Assembly: GCF_910592395.1 (NCBI RefSeq)
Contig: NC_088318.1
Span: forward strand, 18,538,349 to 18,602,348
Origin: Lineus longissimus
Taxonomy: Eukaryota; Nemertea; Pilidiophora; Heteronemertea; Lineidae
Reading direction: 5' to 3'
Length of the DNA stretch: 64,000 bases
Shown here piece after piece: positions 12,933-26,600 of this stretch. The notes under the pieces are model-generated. The model searched no databases, was not told the DNA's origin, and saw only the letters and a list, made by a program, of their open reading frames with translations. The translations under genes were made by a program, and so were the position numbers. Each line of letters opens with the position of its first letter. Positions within the stretch are counted from its first letter, which is position 1.

Positions 12933-14824
12933 ATGACAGAAGATGTGTACAGGACTGTTGCTGAGGCAAACTGCGCCACACGGCCGGATCGTCTGCTGAT
13001 GACATCTCTCCCAAGCAGCCGACACAGCAGAGGGTCAACAACTTGGTGCCAGATGGACCATCTTGACCAGTGGAGATGGCTCGTGGTGGGCGCAGTCTTC
13101 GTGACGTCATTCCTGTTTGGGATAGAACGCACCATGAATTCCTATTACGTCGAGCTGATTGATTATTTTGAGGCGGACAGCTCTGTCATGTCGCTCATTG
13201 GAAGCGTCTTCTATATCTTCTTTTGTTTCACCGGTAAGTCCAAAAGAATCATAGAATAAATCTTAATTTCTACTGAATAAAATCGTAATGATTCATGATG
13301 GGGTTTTCCCGTTGAAACGTCAACTGCAGAAAATTCATACTCGGCCCCAGCGGATAACAGCCTCGAATCCGAGGACAACAACGACCCGCCTGACGACCGA
13401 ATTAGCTAGAAGGTTCAGCTACTCGCATATACTTCTTTCTTTCAGGTGTTTTCGTATCGCCCATATCTGACAGATACGGTCCCAGAATCGTCACCATGCT
13501 GGGTGGAGCCTTTGTCTCAATCGGACTTCTGGGATCCGCTTTCGCACCCAATGTCTACCTCTTCATCGCAATGTTTGGTATCTTTCTGGGTTGGTATATC
13601 ATAATCTGTTGTTAATGCTTTCCCGGATCCTATTCTCGGATCGCCAATCGTCTGTCGTCGTCTCTTAGCCAATCATGAGGAAATCATGGGTTAATGAACA
13701 AGTATAGCTTCGTGCGAATGCAAGGCCGGATATTTCCACATGATGTTCTCATTAGCAGAGCACATTTCGCAGAAAACTATCGTATCAAATCATATTGTGT
13801 CGAATGCAATAATCATTACACAAATTAACTTTACATCAGGTGATTTTCTTTCATTGTAGGGTCGGGTTTCGCCATGTCCTTCCTCACCATGCTTACAATA
13901 ACTGTGTATTACTTCAAGGAGAAGCCTCTCCTTGCCCAAGGTGTTGGCATCTCTGGTGTTGGTGTAGGTGGTATAGTGATGCCAATCTTAGTCAAATATC
14001 TCAACAGCACTTTTACGTGGAGAGGAGGACTGATGATTACTTCCGGATTAGCACTAAATATATGCGTATGTGGCGCCCTCTTACGACCGATAGATTCCTT
14101 ACAGGTGGGGTCACCTACCCAAAACTTTGAAGTGACTTTGGAAAAAACGCATTTACGACCAGATAGAGAACATGAAAAAGATGAAGGTTTTTTGATAGGA
14201 TTTATACAATCCTTCAAAGCGCTCATGTGTATTCGGCCCTTCGTTTTATATTCCATTCAATCACTTTTTGTTCAAGGCAGTTGTTCAATTCTGAATGTGC
14301 ACGCCATGGCAGCAGTTGAGAGTTTGAGCGGAGCAGACGACATCTTGGTATCATACCTGATGTCTTTCTACAGTTTAGCTTTATTGCTCAGCATTATATT
14401 AATAAGTGCATTCGCGCACGTTTCAGCGGTGGAGCCATTACTCCTCGTGCAAATCATTTTCGCAATGGGAGGGATTGGAATGGCCATGGTTCCAGTTTTT
14501 CCAAACTTTTCCGCCATGACTGCATTCATCTGCTTGCATGGTTTCGGGGTTTCGCCAACACTAAATCTCGTCCCAATAATGCTGTTAAAATTCGTCGGAC
14601 AGGACAACCTTCGACTGTCGTATGGTGTTTTGTTTGTTTTCTGTGGCGTTGGGGGCTCGGCCGCACCTTTTCTTGCAGGAGTTTTGTACGACCATACCAA
14701 GAACTATGCCAACTCTATGTACCTTGGAGGGGCGGGGTTTGCTCTCAGTGTCCTCCTGATGGTAGAACCGTGTCTCAAAACTATCACGAGAAAGAGGGAG
14801 ACATGGCAACCATACTTTTTATGA
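12933..14824 (+). CDS. SLC16-type (monocarboxylate transporter-like) carrier, copy A
   Basis: A major-facilitator carrier of the SLC16 type, expected in the plasma membrane moving a monocarboxylate or related small solute. Three exons (12933-13233, 13446-13589, 13860-14824) join in phase 1 at both introns to 469 residues, the usual family length. The first transmembrane segment follows DQWRWLVVGAVF. Exon 2 carries the loop 2-3 signature (SDRYGPRIV). Exon 3 opens with the family's TM4-5 region, YYFKEKPLLAQGVGISGVG, close to the SLC16 consensus YF.KR..LA.G.A.AG. The TM8 Asp-Arg pair of proton-coupled MCT1-4 is not evident in SFYSLALLLSIILISAFAHV, so proton-lactate transport should not be assumed. 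A splice acceptor ends three bases before the ATG, giving a spliced 5' UTR. A polyadenylation signal lies at 14981-14986. Substrate unknown; orthology to a numbered SLC16 member not decidable here. Confidence 0.88.
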
Positions 14825-15872
14825 AGAAGAAATAATGGTCTCAACTAAATCACCCGAAATCTCCCTGCCCAAGAGATTAGGTTGTTTGCTCAGTTCTGCT
14901 GCGTCGACACTGGCCATCTCAAACCCAGGTGGTGGAGCAAGATCACCTTTAGAAAGCAGTACATGCATGGCTTTGTAAACAATAAAGGTTTGATTTGATA
15001 ATGATGTACGATTTGATTTGTGTTTGAGCATGTTCAAACCTTTGCCACTGCATTAGTTTCTGATCAAGGATTATTTGTAATCGAACATACGACGTGCACG
15101 AATACAAACAATAGTGTCCGTAATCGTGATTCGCGAGTGATTTGAAAACTCCCTATTGTCTAACAACAGCGACTATTCCTGTCACCTTCACCTCTTACCA
15201 CATATGTTCATGTACATAGATCCTATGATGTAACCAGAAAAAAGACACGCGCGATTTAGATAATCATTGAAAGTATTATTTCCGAAATACGATAAGATGA
15301 ATATGTTATTACGACACTATTATGATATGTAGGCATTTCCCGTCCTTATAACACTGTGAAGGCCTGTGTGTAGATATCAAATCATCAAATATTGCGTCGA
15401 TGCAAGGTAAGTGACAATGCTGACGCAGCTGTTTTCAATTGAAGTTACCAGCCCTCGTAAAAAAGGAGAAACAGAAAAGAATTCTGAACTTTTGAATCCG
15501 AATTTCCCTCCAATCCACATCATAACATCCTGAACTTCAGGCTGTCACCATTGGCATATGTCAGCTGGCGTTTTTCATGCATGGCATTAGTCGTGTATAG
15601 GCTTATCGCACAGATACTGAAAATATCATGCATGTATTCATAGTCTGTCGCATGGTTCGCCAGTTCACTATATATCTATAGGCCTTCTGAACTCATTCCA
15701 ACGTCTATTGTGTGCTACTCCAATAACGTCATTTTTAGATAACGGATTACTATCCATATTTTTAGTCCTGCATCCATTTTTCTTGTCTCTCGATGCGACG
15801 GACAACACCAAATAAAGCTTGATTCAGTTGTCTGATACTTTCAGATCCGGTCGAGGTTTCCAGAGTGAAATC
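14825..15872. other. Intergenic spacer between the two SLC16 genes
   Basis: It contains the 3' UTR of copy A (AATAAA at 14981-14986) and the promoter and probable non-coding first exon of copy B, whose coding exon appears to start after the acceptor TTTCAG ending at 15844. No other coding or structured element was seen. Confidence 0.6.
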
Positions 15873-17977
15873 ATGGAGGACTGCTCAAGTTTCCAGGTGG
15901 ATGAGAAAGAAACGATTGGCCGACGTCTTTTATTCGACAATAACCTGGACTTGAAGAAGGTCAACGGCCATGACCTTGAGGAGGGTGAAGGTCATGCAAG
16001 GTCAACTGATAAAAAGGCTGCTGGTTGCGGTAGTCCAGACGACCCAGCTGTGTGGAGGTGGTTCGTGGTAGCTGGTATGTTCGTATGTACATTTTTCTAT
16101 GGACTGGAACGGACACTTGCTTTGTACTACGTTGAGCTTATGGATTATTTTGAAACAAGCAGCTCGGTCATGTCTCTAATTGGTAGCGTCTACTACACAT
16201 TTTTTGGTTTGTCAGGTAAGCGTAAAATGCGTGCTTTACTGATCTGTCGCAACTCTCGTCAATACGCCTTCTACTGCTTGAAATATCTAGCTACAAAACG
16301 GCCTGATATATACCGAGTGCAAACATTTATCTAGTTGAATTGAATTGAATTGAGTTGCGATTACTTGTATCCCGAATTTAGCTTTCATCAAAATGTTTTA
16401 CTCTCACTTTGTTACCATGGTTCAATGGTGTGATTTAAAAATTGATTATGGTTGACATTCTTTGTATGAAAACAGGTATTCTCTGACCTATACAAATGAT
16501 ACAAACTCGAGATTTTTTTATTGGGATACGAATAGCAATTACGAAGGGCGCCATTCATCTTTAAACCACACAATATCTTTTATTTTTCTCTGACAGGTGT
16601 TCTGATTCTGCCCCTCTCTGACAAATGCGGCCCACGGCTGGTCATCATGTTGGGCGGAGTATTCCTCTTTATTGGGCTTCTGTCGTCAGCGTTCGCGCCA
16701 CATGTGTACACCTGTATCGCAACGTTTGGTTTCTTTGTCGGTAAGTGTACTGAACAAACCTACAACTTCGCCGTGAAGAAAATCTGTTGAACCTAAAGAT
16801 GTTATTACCAGTTTTCTTGGTCGTGGAAATTTTGACCAACATTATCGATCAACTCACATGTACCAAGTAGTTTTCGAATCTACCGGCTGAACAGCCTTCA
16901 TTTTCGTTGAGAAATTCAAGATGGCGTCCACTAAGATGGCCGTCATATTTCTTGTTGGCTTATCTAGAGTTCGTTTTCATTGCAGGTTGTGGATGTTCTA
17001 TGACCTATCTTAGTGCTTCAACGGTCATTATGTTTTACTTCAAGAAAGAACGCGCGCTTGCTCAGGCGATTGTGGTCAGCGGATCTGCAGCTGGTGTGAT
17101 CGTTCTCCCCATATGCGTGCAATACTTGAACGATGAATACACGTGGAGAGGTGGACTGATCATTGCTGCAGCGATGTCGCTGAATGTTTGTGCGAGTGGA
17201 GCTCTTATTCGACCAATCAAAACATCTAAAGACAGGTCACGTGACATAACGCCAGAAAGCCCCAAACCAACTCGAGGAATCCGTCATCCATTGAAAAAGC
17301 TGCTTCATTCTAGACCTTTCATTCTGTTATGCGTTCAAAGTATATTCATGCAGGCCGCTCTTGCTATGATTACCATGCACATTAAAGCTACTGCCATAGA
17401 GAAAACAGGAGTCAGTGATGAACTTGGTTCGTCTATTGTCTCGTTCTACGGTGCTGCCCTCTTCACGGGAGTGTTATCAGCTGGCATAGCAACCCGCGTG
17501 ATCAAAATTGAGCCAATCATACTCCTTCAGATACATTATTTTTGTTGTGCATGTGGCATCAGCCTCATTCCGGCCTCCAACAGTTTTCCTGCATTGGTTT
17601 GCTTCACTTGTATATTTGCATATTTCACTGCAGCAAACGGAGTCATTTTGCCGCTGGTTCTTTTTACTCTGGTTGGTGAAGACGCCATTCGTATCGCCTG
17701 GGCTCTCCGTTATGTCTTTTCTGGTATTGGAGGGTTGGCGGGGCCGGCGATAGCAGGTGCCTTGTATGACTACACGAAAGATTACTACAACTCAATGTAT
17801 CTTGGTGGCGCTGGAATCTTCCTATCCATCATATTAATGATTGAGCCTTGTGTCACTTTAACCCGGGCGAAGAAGCCGCTCGAACTGGGCAGAGACGTGA
17901 AATCTGTGAAAGATGAAATGTGGCGTAGTATCGCAAGCTTGCCTGGCAGCGTGGCATTATTTGACGAGAAAGGGTAA
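15873..17977 (+). CDS. SLC16-type (monocarboxylate transporter-like) carrier, copy B
   Basis: Second carrier of the same type, downstream in the same direction. Exons 15873-16215, 16597-16740 and 16986-17977 join to 492 residues. The middle exon is 144 bp in both copies and intron phases match, showing a tandem duplication. Shared landmarks: VWRWFVVAGMFV in TM1, VELMDYFETSSSVMSLIGSV (copy A: VELIDYFEADSSVMSLIGSV), SDKCGPRLVIMLGG in loop 2-3, FYFKKERALAQAIVVSGSAAG in TM4-5, YLNDEYTWRGGLI, and DYTKDYYNSMYLGGAG near the end. TM8 keeps an Arg (AGIATRVIKIEP) absent from copy A but no upstream Asp. I chose MEDCSS as the start because it follows an apparent 5'-UTR acceptor ending at 15844, as in copy A; an in-frame ATG at 15819 lies before that acceptor. 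Possible polyadenylation signal at 18560-18565. Substrate unknown. Confidence 0.88.
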
Positions 17978-20688
17978 AAGGTCCGAATAGTCCGGGCGAT
18001 AAGTGTACAAAAACAACAACATCGTGCCACAGTGCACATTTGGCACATATAGGGACGCCACCAACAATTCCTCAGGAAACCTAATCCTTTACATTTGAAG
18101 GGAAAATGTGACCCGTCACAGCAAAACCAGGCGCATGTCGCACAGAAGATGATCCTAAATGACACCAGGAGATAATGGAAGAAATAGGTGTGCTCGTATT
18201 TCACAAAAGGCAGACAATAGAGAAATGAACAAACAGTCCGTCTCAACCTGCCAAGCTGAGAGCGACATGCGCCTGATTTTGCTGTGACGGGTCACAAATG
18301 TGTAGAGTTCCTCTATAACACCACAAAACTCGACAGCAATTAATGCAATGTGCTTTGACGGCTCAAGACTGTTTCCATTGTTTGCGCCAATTCAAGCGGT
18401 TACTAAAGGATTTGTTTTCTTACCATTAGCGCCACCGCTGTCGTCAAAACAAGCCTCGGTGTGCTCAGTGTACATCAAGGCGTTTTAGAACACCACTTTG
18501 TTATATATATCCATGGCCTCATAGTCATGTTAAAAGAACAGCCTTGATATGAACTATTCAATAAATTACAACGAATGTTGTATACTAGTCAATGTACTCT
18601 ATTGCAAGCTTGGCTGACATTTAGGATTGGTCTCTGCAGTGACAATTAGCCATCCTCATCATGAAACTAGTTCGAGGTGCAACTTTCTTGCCTAAACGCT
18701 GTGATGAGTCAACCAGAGATTCAGTGCTTTTTCATTCCTACGTCATGGGCGGAGTGCATACGTATTGAAAAAGACCTTTTGAATACTTCAGGGCTGACCA
18801 TAGTCAACAATCATGTTTGCACGCCTGAATCCGGTGCAATAGTTTCAAATGTCCTAGGATAGAGTGTGACGGGGACAATGATTCTATTAAGTGCACTTCT
18901 CTCCGAAATAAGCTATTGAAGTGCGTGCGTCTGTATCCAGAACTATGATTTAATCCGTCATAACACAATAGGGAAGGAACTTTTTCCGAGGAGGGGGTCG
19001 CAATTAATTCTGCTGCACCCGTAGGAAACGATAGTCGACTGAGGGGGACATTTCCAGGGGGTCAATTGCTTCTTTTCCATCATGCAAGTATATGATATTG
19101 GATTCGTGTTCAGTGCCTCATGAAACCAATAATGTAACAAACTAATTCGATGGATTTTGTGATGTTTCAATAAAATTATATTTTGCAAAAACTCTCTGCT
19201 TTTAAATCGTTCATGACCAACTGGTCTTTCCTGTCTGTAATCATGAATTGTTTATGCGATTCCCAACTGACTACAGATATCAGCAACAATTAACTTATCT
19301 TTCTGTTGCAATTGGTTGGCTGTAAGCGGGACTGGGGATGAGTTTCAACATGGGATGGCAGATTAAATATACGTCAGGATTGCTAGGACAGGGTCACATA
19401 CATCATGACCGGAGGAGTCTCTCTTCATGCCAGGAGGTGGAAGGCTGCAGCTTAGTGTGAAAGCGTCTAAACGTGCTCAGGTTTCTCCGTGATACTATCT
19501 TTCCTTTGGATAGGTTGTTAAACTGGTCATTTGGCGAATACTTTTGCGAGAAACATGTGTTGATATGTATTTCAGGATCAGGAGGGGAGTTTCAAAACGC
19601 GTTAGCGATTAGAGCACAGTTCTTCAAAAGAGTTTGTGTTGACGACATATTCGTAAAGTAGGAGGTATATATAATCGTGTGTTCAACAACACCTTTTTTC
19701 TGGCGCTGCTTTTGGAACACATAATTGTGTAAATCAGGAACTTGGAAGTTTGTTAAAAGTTACATTGATAACTGATGCTTGAACAAACAGAGGACTACAG
19801 GCAGGAGTCAAATTGATAATCTTCAGATCTTGACAGATCTTCAACTATTATGCAGTGTCATGTGTCTTTGTTATGTTTGATTCAGCAATTACACTCCTCG
19901 TACAAGCGTGATTGGTGTTGATGTCGTGTGAGATAGAAGACACCTGTCGGTGATTGACCTTAACCCGACTTAACTGGCTCCTGCATATAGCCTCCCCTTA
20001 CTGGCTGGACCAAATACCTTCCAGTTTGATTGTTTCACTTTCGCTGCCGATGATAGGCCGACATATACGAGTACCTATTTAATACTTAATCAATCACTAT
20101 AATTTGATGAAAAGTTCTCCCTCGATTGGATGAAGGAATAATTTATTGGTAATAATATGTTCAATAACCATAATGAAATTCTCAGAATTGTTTAGGACCA
20201 GACATCACCTCATCTCGAGGGAAATCACCGCACTCGGCACGAGTCGGCATTAAAATATGTTTTTGGCAAAAAATCATATCATACAATGGTTACTTTGTGA
20301 AAAGCAATGTTCAAGTTCAACAGTCAAGTTCATGCCGCTGAAAACAAATCAGTGTTGCTGGTTCAACAGTCAATTGTTCGTCATTTCTTCCTTGCCAACG
20401 TATTGCCGTTTTCATTTTAACAGTCCTGCCACGAAGTTGGAGAGATGTCATTGGAGATAACATTAACACTGTTCTTGCAACGTGTTTTAACCACAGTCGT
20501 GTTATGCCTTATGAGATGACTTCGGCAGAGATTACTTGAACGTACATCATCATTCCACTTCCCTTCAATTTGACATTAAATACTTTTCAATCTAGAATTT
20601 GGATTAAAAAAATTTAGACTTACGTAGAGGAAACGACAGTTAAATGCATTGCAAAGAATCGTCAACAGTTTCTTGTGACGTAGATAAA
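17978..20688. other. Intergenic region between SLC16 copy B and the channel gene
   Basis: It holds the 3' UTR of SLC16 copy B (possible AATAAA at 18560-18565), one inverted-repeat element (18107-18296) and the promoter of the channel gene at its right end. I see no conserved coding sequence; the open frames present are short and lack splice-consistent extensions. Confidence 0.55.
18107..18296. mobile_element. MITE-like element with 35-bp terminal inverted repeats
   Basis: The first 35 bases (18107-18141, beginning TGTGACCCGTCACAGCAAAA) are the reverse complement of the last 35 (18262-18296) except for one mismatch. The 190-bp element has no coding capacity, and the sequence between the arms is unrelated to them, as in a non-autonomous DNA transposon. 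Flanking target-site duplications were not clear, and no second copy was noticed in the window. It lies in the 3' flank or 3' UTR of SLC16 copy B. Confidence 0.65.
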
Positions 20689-23600
20689 ATGGCGGCGCCA
20701 TCTAGGTCCTGGGGCGACATCATTTTCGAATTTACACAAAATACAACGATTCATGGCATTCGCTATGTCTTTGACAGAGATTCGGTTTCAAAGTTAAGAA
20801 GGTAAGCATAAATGTTTATGTGTTTGGGCAATTAGCTGTGATCGGTAGTATTTATCAAACCTGGCATGTCCGTTCCATGTTTGAAAAAAAGGACCGATGA
20901 TGTCTATAGTCAGTTTGCTATAGTATATAATAGATCATATCAAAACCCTAGAAAAGACCGGCCCCGCCCCACTACAAGAGGATGTACAGCGTTGCGGATC
21001 AGAGCCTATAATCCTAGAACTACTTGATTTTGTATATCTCGCTCAATGTATCGCAAAGAAAGCGTACGTTCGCTGTATATGTGCATAAGAGTGAATGTTT
21101 TCATCCAAACATTATTGATGCGTCGGTTTGTATATTTGATTATAATTCAAGTCAGATGTCCCCTGATCGCCCATTAATGATTTCCAACTTCTCCCATGAT
21201 GCATCGCTCATGTCATTATTAATGCTTTTAGCCTCGTGGTGACACATTGGATGGTACCTGCCGCATACTCTCGAGGCGACGCGTTTGATTCCCAAGGAGA
21301 TTTTTTTAATGGTCACCAAATCGGCGTTCCCTTAACAGATAGTCTGATTAATCTCTGGCTCAGTAATAAGGGAGAGATAAAATTTTCTGAACCATTGTCG
21401 TGGTCGATGACGGTGCGCATGCTGGACACCACTATTACATGCCCGCAAAAAAGCCCCTATTGTCATGACAACCTGCACTTTTTATCCCAAAATACATTTC
21501 AATCAATGACTGCATTTCAGAAACCATCTCTTGTCTGCTCTGGGAGATAAAAATGGCTATACAGTATAGAAAAAAATTGGTACTCGGCCAGCCTTGCACT
21601 TCATTTATGAAATTAATCCAATCTGACTTTCATATTGCAATTACTGCTAATGGTTATACGGCTAATGGTAACGTGTCAGTCACTATCAATATTTTCTATA
21701 TTTTGCTACATGTTGACGTATTACGTTTATCCTTCATAACTCTTTTGTTACTCTCATAATAGGGATTGAATTATTCGTAGCAACTTTCACAGCTTACTCA
21801 TCCATATTATTCCACCATCCTCCGTATTTGGTTTGTCTCTAAAATACACCCACACAGAACCAACGTGGTGGTCAGAAAGTCATAGCCTTATCTCGGAGAT
21901 ACGCCACGCTCTGCTGTATAGAGGGAGAACCAACGTGGTGGTCAGAAAGTCATAGCCTAATCTCGGAGATACGCCACGCTCTGCTGTATAGAGGGAGAAC
22001 CAACGTGGTGGTCAGAAAGTCATAGCCTAATCTCGGAGATACGCCACGCTCAGCTGTAGAGGGAGAACCAACGTGGTGGTCAGAAAGTCATAGCCTTATC
22101 TCGGAGATACGCCACGCTCAGCTGTAGAGGGAGAACCAACGTGGTGGTCAGAAAGTCATAGCCTTATCTCGGAGATACGCCACGCTCAGCTGTAGAGGGA
22201 GAACCAACGTGGTGGTCAGAAAGTCATAGTCTTATCTCGGAGATACGCCACGCTCTGCTGTATAGAGGGAGAACCAACGTGGTGGTCAGAAAGTCATAGT
22301 CTTATCTCGGAGATACGCCACGCTCTGCTGTATAGAGGGGAAGACCTAAGTTTTACGTTGTTTGTTGGAAAATAAAGTTTGAGAACTTCTACTGACCGAC
22401 CCGACAAAAGACTAAAGAGGGAAAAGCAGTCTTGATGAGTGTTTCTCATTTGTATTCCAGAATTCTATGGCTGATGCTATTCCTGGTGGCTGCTGGGTTT
22501 TTTTCGAATCAAGTCATAGACCGAGTGATTCATTACATGTCGAGACCAGTCACAGTAAAGGTTGAGGTCAACTTTAACACAACGCTGAAATTCCCCGCAG
22601 TTCTGCTTTGCAACCAAAACTCGTTCCGGTAAGGGTTAATCTCACTTGGGTCTGCGATAACAGCTTCAACTTGAATTTAAGTAAGACTTTTTATAAAGAA
22701 ACAAAAGTATGTTTATCGTAGTAGGCTATTCCTTTCATGGACATGTACACCTATGTAGCTGTTGAAATGTTGAAATGTTGAAAAACTTAAGTATACGTTG
22801 AATGTGTTCTCCGCTGGTGGGCTTCCATTTCAAAACATGGTTTTAACATCCATCGCTTGCCGCTTGCCGCCAGACTAAGAGATATATGCCTCCATACCAA
22901 AATCTTTGAGGCTCTATGATTCTTCTTTTGGCTAAAAATACAATCGAGTCATTTAGCCCCAACAGACTAAAAGTTCAAAAACTACGCTCTGTTACCATGT
23001 AACAGAGCTTGGACTATTTCCTAGTTCCTCCCCGCATGATCGTATTTCTTCAGGATCACCAAGGCTGACAGTCTTGGTTACAAACCCATGTTGGATGAGT
23101 TCTACGAGTTAGAGGAGGGGGACCCGAGGAGGCTGGACATCCTGGTGAACCATGGCATGGCCAACATGACAATGGAGAAACTCTTGTTAGATACGCAACA
23201 CAGGAAGGAGGACATGATCGTTAAGTAGGTGAAACATGATCCTTCTTCATCTTCTGCGTTCAGGCTGTATGCACTGTTTCTTCAGTCCTATGGCGGAGAT
23301 GAAGTGGCTAGTCCGTTCAAGGTCTTTTTCTCGACATCGGTCTCTGCGGGCCAGCTTTTCTGTCATATATATAATATCCTTCCATGCCTAGTGCAGGGGA
23401 CAGTCTTGTAGGACATGCACTGCTGCACCCTGAGGAAATCAGGGGTTAATGTTCGCTTCTCCGACCCTGCTCGTGATGGCACTGCTGTCTGGCGACTTTC
23501 GACACAAGATACTCAGTACATGTTTCATCTTCAAATCCGAGTCTAATAACTATTGGTTCTCATTAAAGATGCACATGGAAAGGAAGAAGCTGTGGTTTGG

Positions 23601-26600
23601 ATAACTTTACCCAGGTCATGACAGATCGCGGTGTCTGCTTCGCCTTCAATCACAATCCGTTCGACAAACCTCTTGTTTTGGATGAGTCGGGTAAGTAAGG
23701 TCCTTTCGGTCAAAACTTGTCAGGAAGTCCTGCTTGAGGAAAATGACGAATGGAAGCGATGTAATTCTCTGGAGCACAAAGGACTTATAAACAGAGAGCG
23801 TTTTCGCCTTGGTTAGTAAATTCAGATTTACTCTTTTCCAGGGGCAAACGCGGAGACAGCTCTTACGCTGTATTTGAATATAGAACAGTACGAGAATATG
23901 ATTGGCCCAAACTTCGCTGCAGGATTGAAAATTCTCCTGTACGATGACAATGATATCCCCGTCCTGAAAGGTCAAGGTCAAGGAGTTGCTGCGGGATCAC
24001 ATACCTTTGCTGGAACTAGTGTCGTCGTGGTAAGATTGGTCGCCAATAAAAGTCAACAACTCACACAGAGTAACGTTTTAATTCTCGATTTGTACTCGTA
24101 GAAGTCACGGTAACGAGCGCTAAATGTGTGTCGCGCGAGCAACAAGATGGGAACATGTAATATGTATGGAAAAGGTGGAAAGTAGCGCTTTTAATTACTT
24201 GATGCGTGAAGGTGCCAAAGCTTTTTAAATTTCCACTTGAACCTCTCCTTTTCAGTACATTTCCCCTTCTACTTGCTCATGCGACACATACCGTGCGTGA
24301 CCCACAAAACATTGGAAGTCTCCGACGTGTCTCACATGAAAAGCGTGAAAATGATCATCTTTTTATTGATCTTCAGATGCGACGACTTTCACAGCCATAC
24401 GGGAATTGCACCACTGACCAAAAACTTGACTCTTACCCGAAATACTCCGCCAGGGCCTGCCATACAGAATGTTTTACCAAGTTTTTCGTGAACCGCACAT
24501 CGTGCCGAATGCCTTACATGAAAGGTAGGTTCGCCAATGAAAAAAAGCTGTTTCAGTCGTACATTTTCGTAAAGTAAGGTACTTGCAGTTGCTTCGAAAT
24601 GATAGGTGACCTTTGAATAGCAAATGCCACTAAAAGACGAAAATCGCTGTGCCGGATGCTTATGATGAGCCAGTTAATGAAGAAGAAGAGAAAAATGCCT
24701 TATCATGCTCAACGTGGAATATCGCTAATGTCTCTGCAATTCTACTCCACATTTTTCAGGAAAGGGTCCAGTATGTACCCTCTACCAGTATGCAGCATTA
24801 CACAGGAAGATGCAGAGTAAGTCACTTTCCCAACATGCCAAATTTCGTGGTTCGCCATTCGAGCAAAATAAACCAATAATTTGGATTGTCGCATTCGTAG
24901 TTAATCTGGCAAATGGAAGGGGTGACGGGTGATGGACTACGTTTAAAGGGGGGGGGGGGGGGGAGAATTCTCCATGGAGAAATTCATGTTTATTTGTCGT
25001 CCATAATAAAACTTTGCTGTGACTAAATCACTTTTCCTTTCAGTTGAATTTGATGTTGTCCAGGAGATGATATGTGACTGTCGTCCTCCCTGCGAGACAA
25101 TCACCTTCAAACCAAGATTCACTTACTTACAAGCGTCAGACTTTGACATCGACAAGTTACTTAAAGATGACATAAAGAGGAGGCTGTCCAAGAAGCTGAT
25201 GGTAGCACGTGACACACTACGTGCGACTGATCCAGAGTTCAAGATCAGAGACGTTAAAATCTTGAACGATTTCGTCAACTACGGGAGAAAGATGGAAAAA
25301 CTTCTGTGGACGGATCTGCCGGATCTGTCCAAGAAACAGAATGATGCGACGAAGATCATACAGAAGAACATCGCGAACATATTCAAAGGAATCAGAGAAG
25401 TGTATGATTTCCAACGGTTCATTGTCAGAAAGAACTTCTTCCGATTCACGGAGTACAATGATGAAATGTACTTTTCTGAGGTTTCGTCTAGTTATTTGCA
25501 GTTTTTCACTCATTTTGTTGCGCGTCTGAGGAAATTGCAAGCGTTGTTTGACGAAGGGACTGTGGATTTGAGGGAGCCAGAGCGACGGGTTCGCCTTGAA
25601 GCGCTTGAGGAGATTCTAGAGGCGAAGTTGAAGGTGATTGAACTGTGCTTTCACGCGCTCTATCAGTGTGTTGACTCTTACAACAATGGAACAATGATGT
25701 TCGAGACGCCATACCGTTACCAGAACAGATCTTGGGATGCCCATCTCAAGTTGATACCAAAGAACAGATTATTCAAAGCAATAGCTTCCGGTTTTAACGA
25801 CTTTGGCAATATGCAAACCAGAGATGGTCTCTACATGACTCTGTTTGCATTGAAGAGTTTTTACACCACTTTAAACAACACTGCTTTAATGGCTTACATG
25901 GGCGAGTTCAAGGAATCACAAGTTGCAGATCTGAGGCGAAGGTACATTGGTCTTATGGGGGACTTTTTGGGTAACAGGAGCGTTCTGATGACTGATATCT
26001 TCTCTCAACCTCTGCGAGAGATGAATTCATTCATTCAAGATCTGGACGACATTTATGAGAAAGTTGATGATGGTTTCGTTAAGATTTATGCAGAGCTCGA
26101 AAGCATTAACAGAATGTCTAGTAGAACTGTGAAAAAGCTTTGGCCGCCTTTGGGGAGATTGATAGAGCAGGCGGACGCCTACAGAAAGGACTCGAGTGAT
26201 AGTAAGATGGACTTAGCCGCCGGTTTCATTGATCCGAAAACACGAGACACTACGCAGACGACATATGAATACCTGGACGACGTGTTCAGCCAGGTGGACA
26301 ATATTGTGTCAAAATGGGAATGGATCCACGAACAGTTCATGGAAATCCTCATGAAGGAGAAGGTAATGAAAGATCAGGATACGATGGTATATCGCCAGCA
26401 CTTTGAACCGGGATGGGTAAGCGAAGAAAGCTTTAGAAATACCGATGACGCCAGAGAAATCGATGAGGTGGTCAGCGTTTCCAAATCCTGGTCAGCTCTT
26501 GGCCAGAAGATCGAGGATACCCAGGAACCATTTAACGCTGCTTTCTACCAAGTGGTCAATGACATGAAGGATTATGTGGATGGTAATGCAATTGATGAAA

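Noticed and set aside
21857-22341. CRISPR-like repeat array
   Set aside because: Units are contiguous 68/70-bp direct repeats with no unique spacers and lie in an animal intron; it is a minisatellite.
24206-24376. Coding continuation upstream of the channel exon at 24377 in the same open frame
   Set aside because: Joining 24029 directly to 24377 gives FAGTSVVVMRRLSQPYGNC, the expected family spacing; the upstream part is intron that happens to be open.
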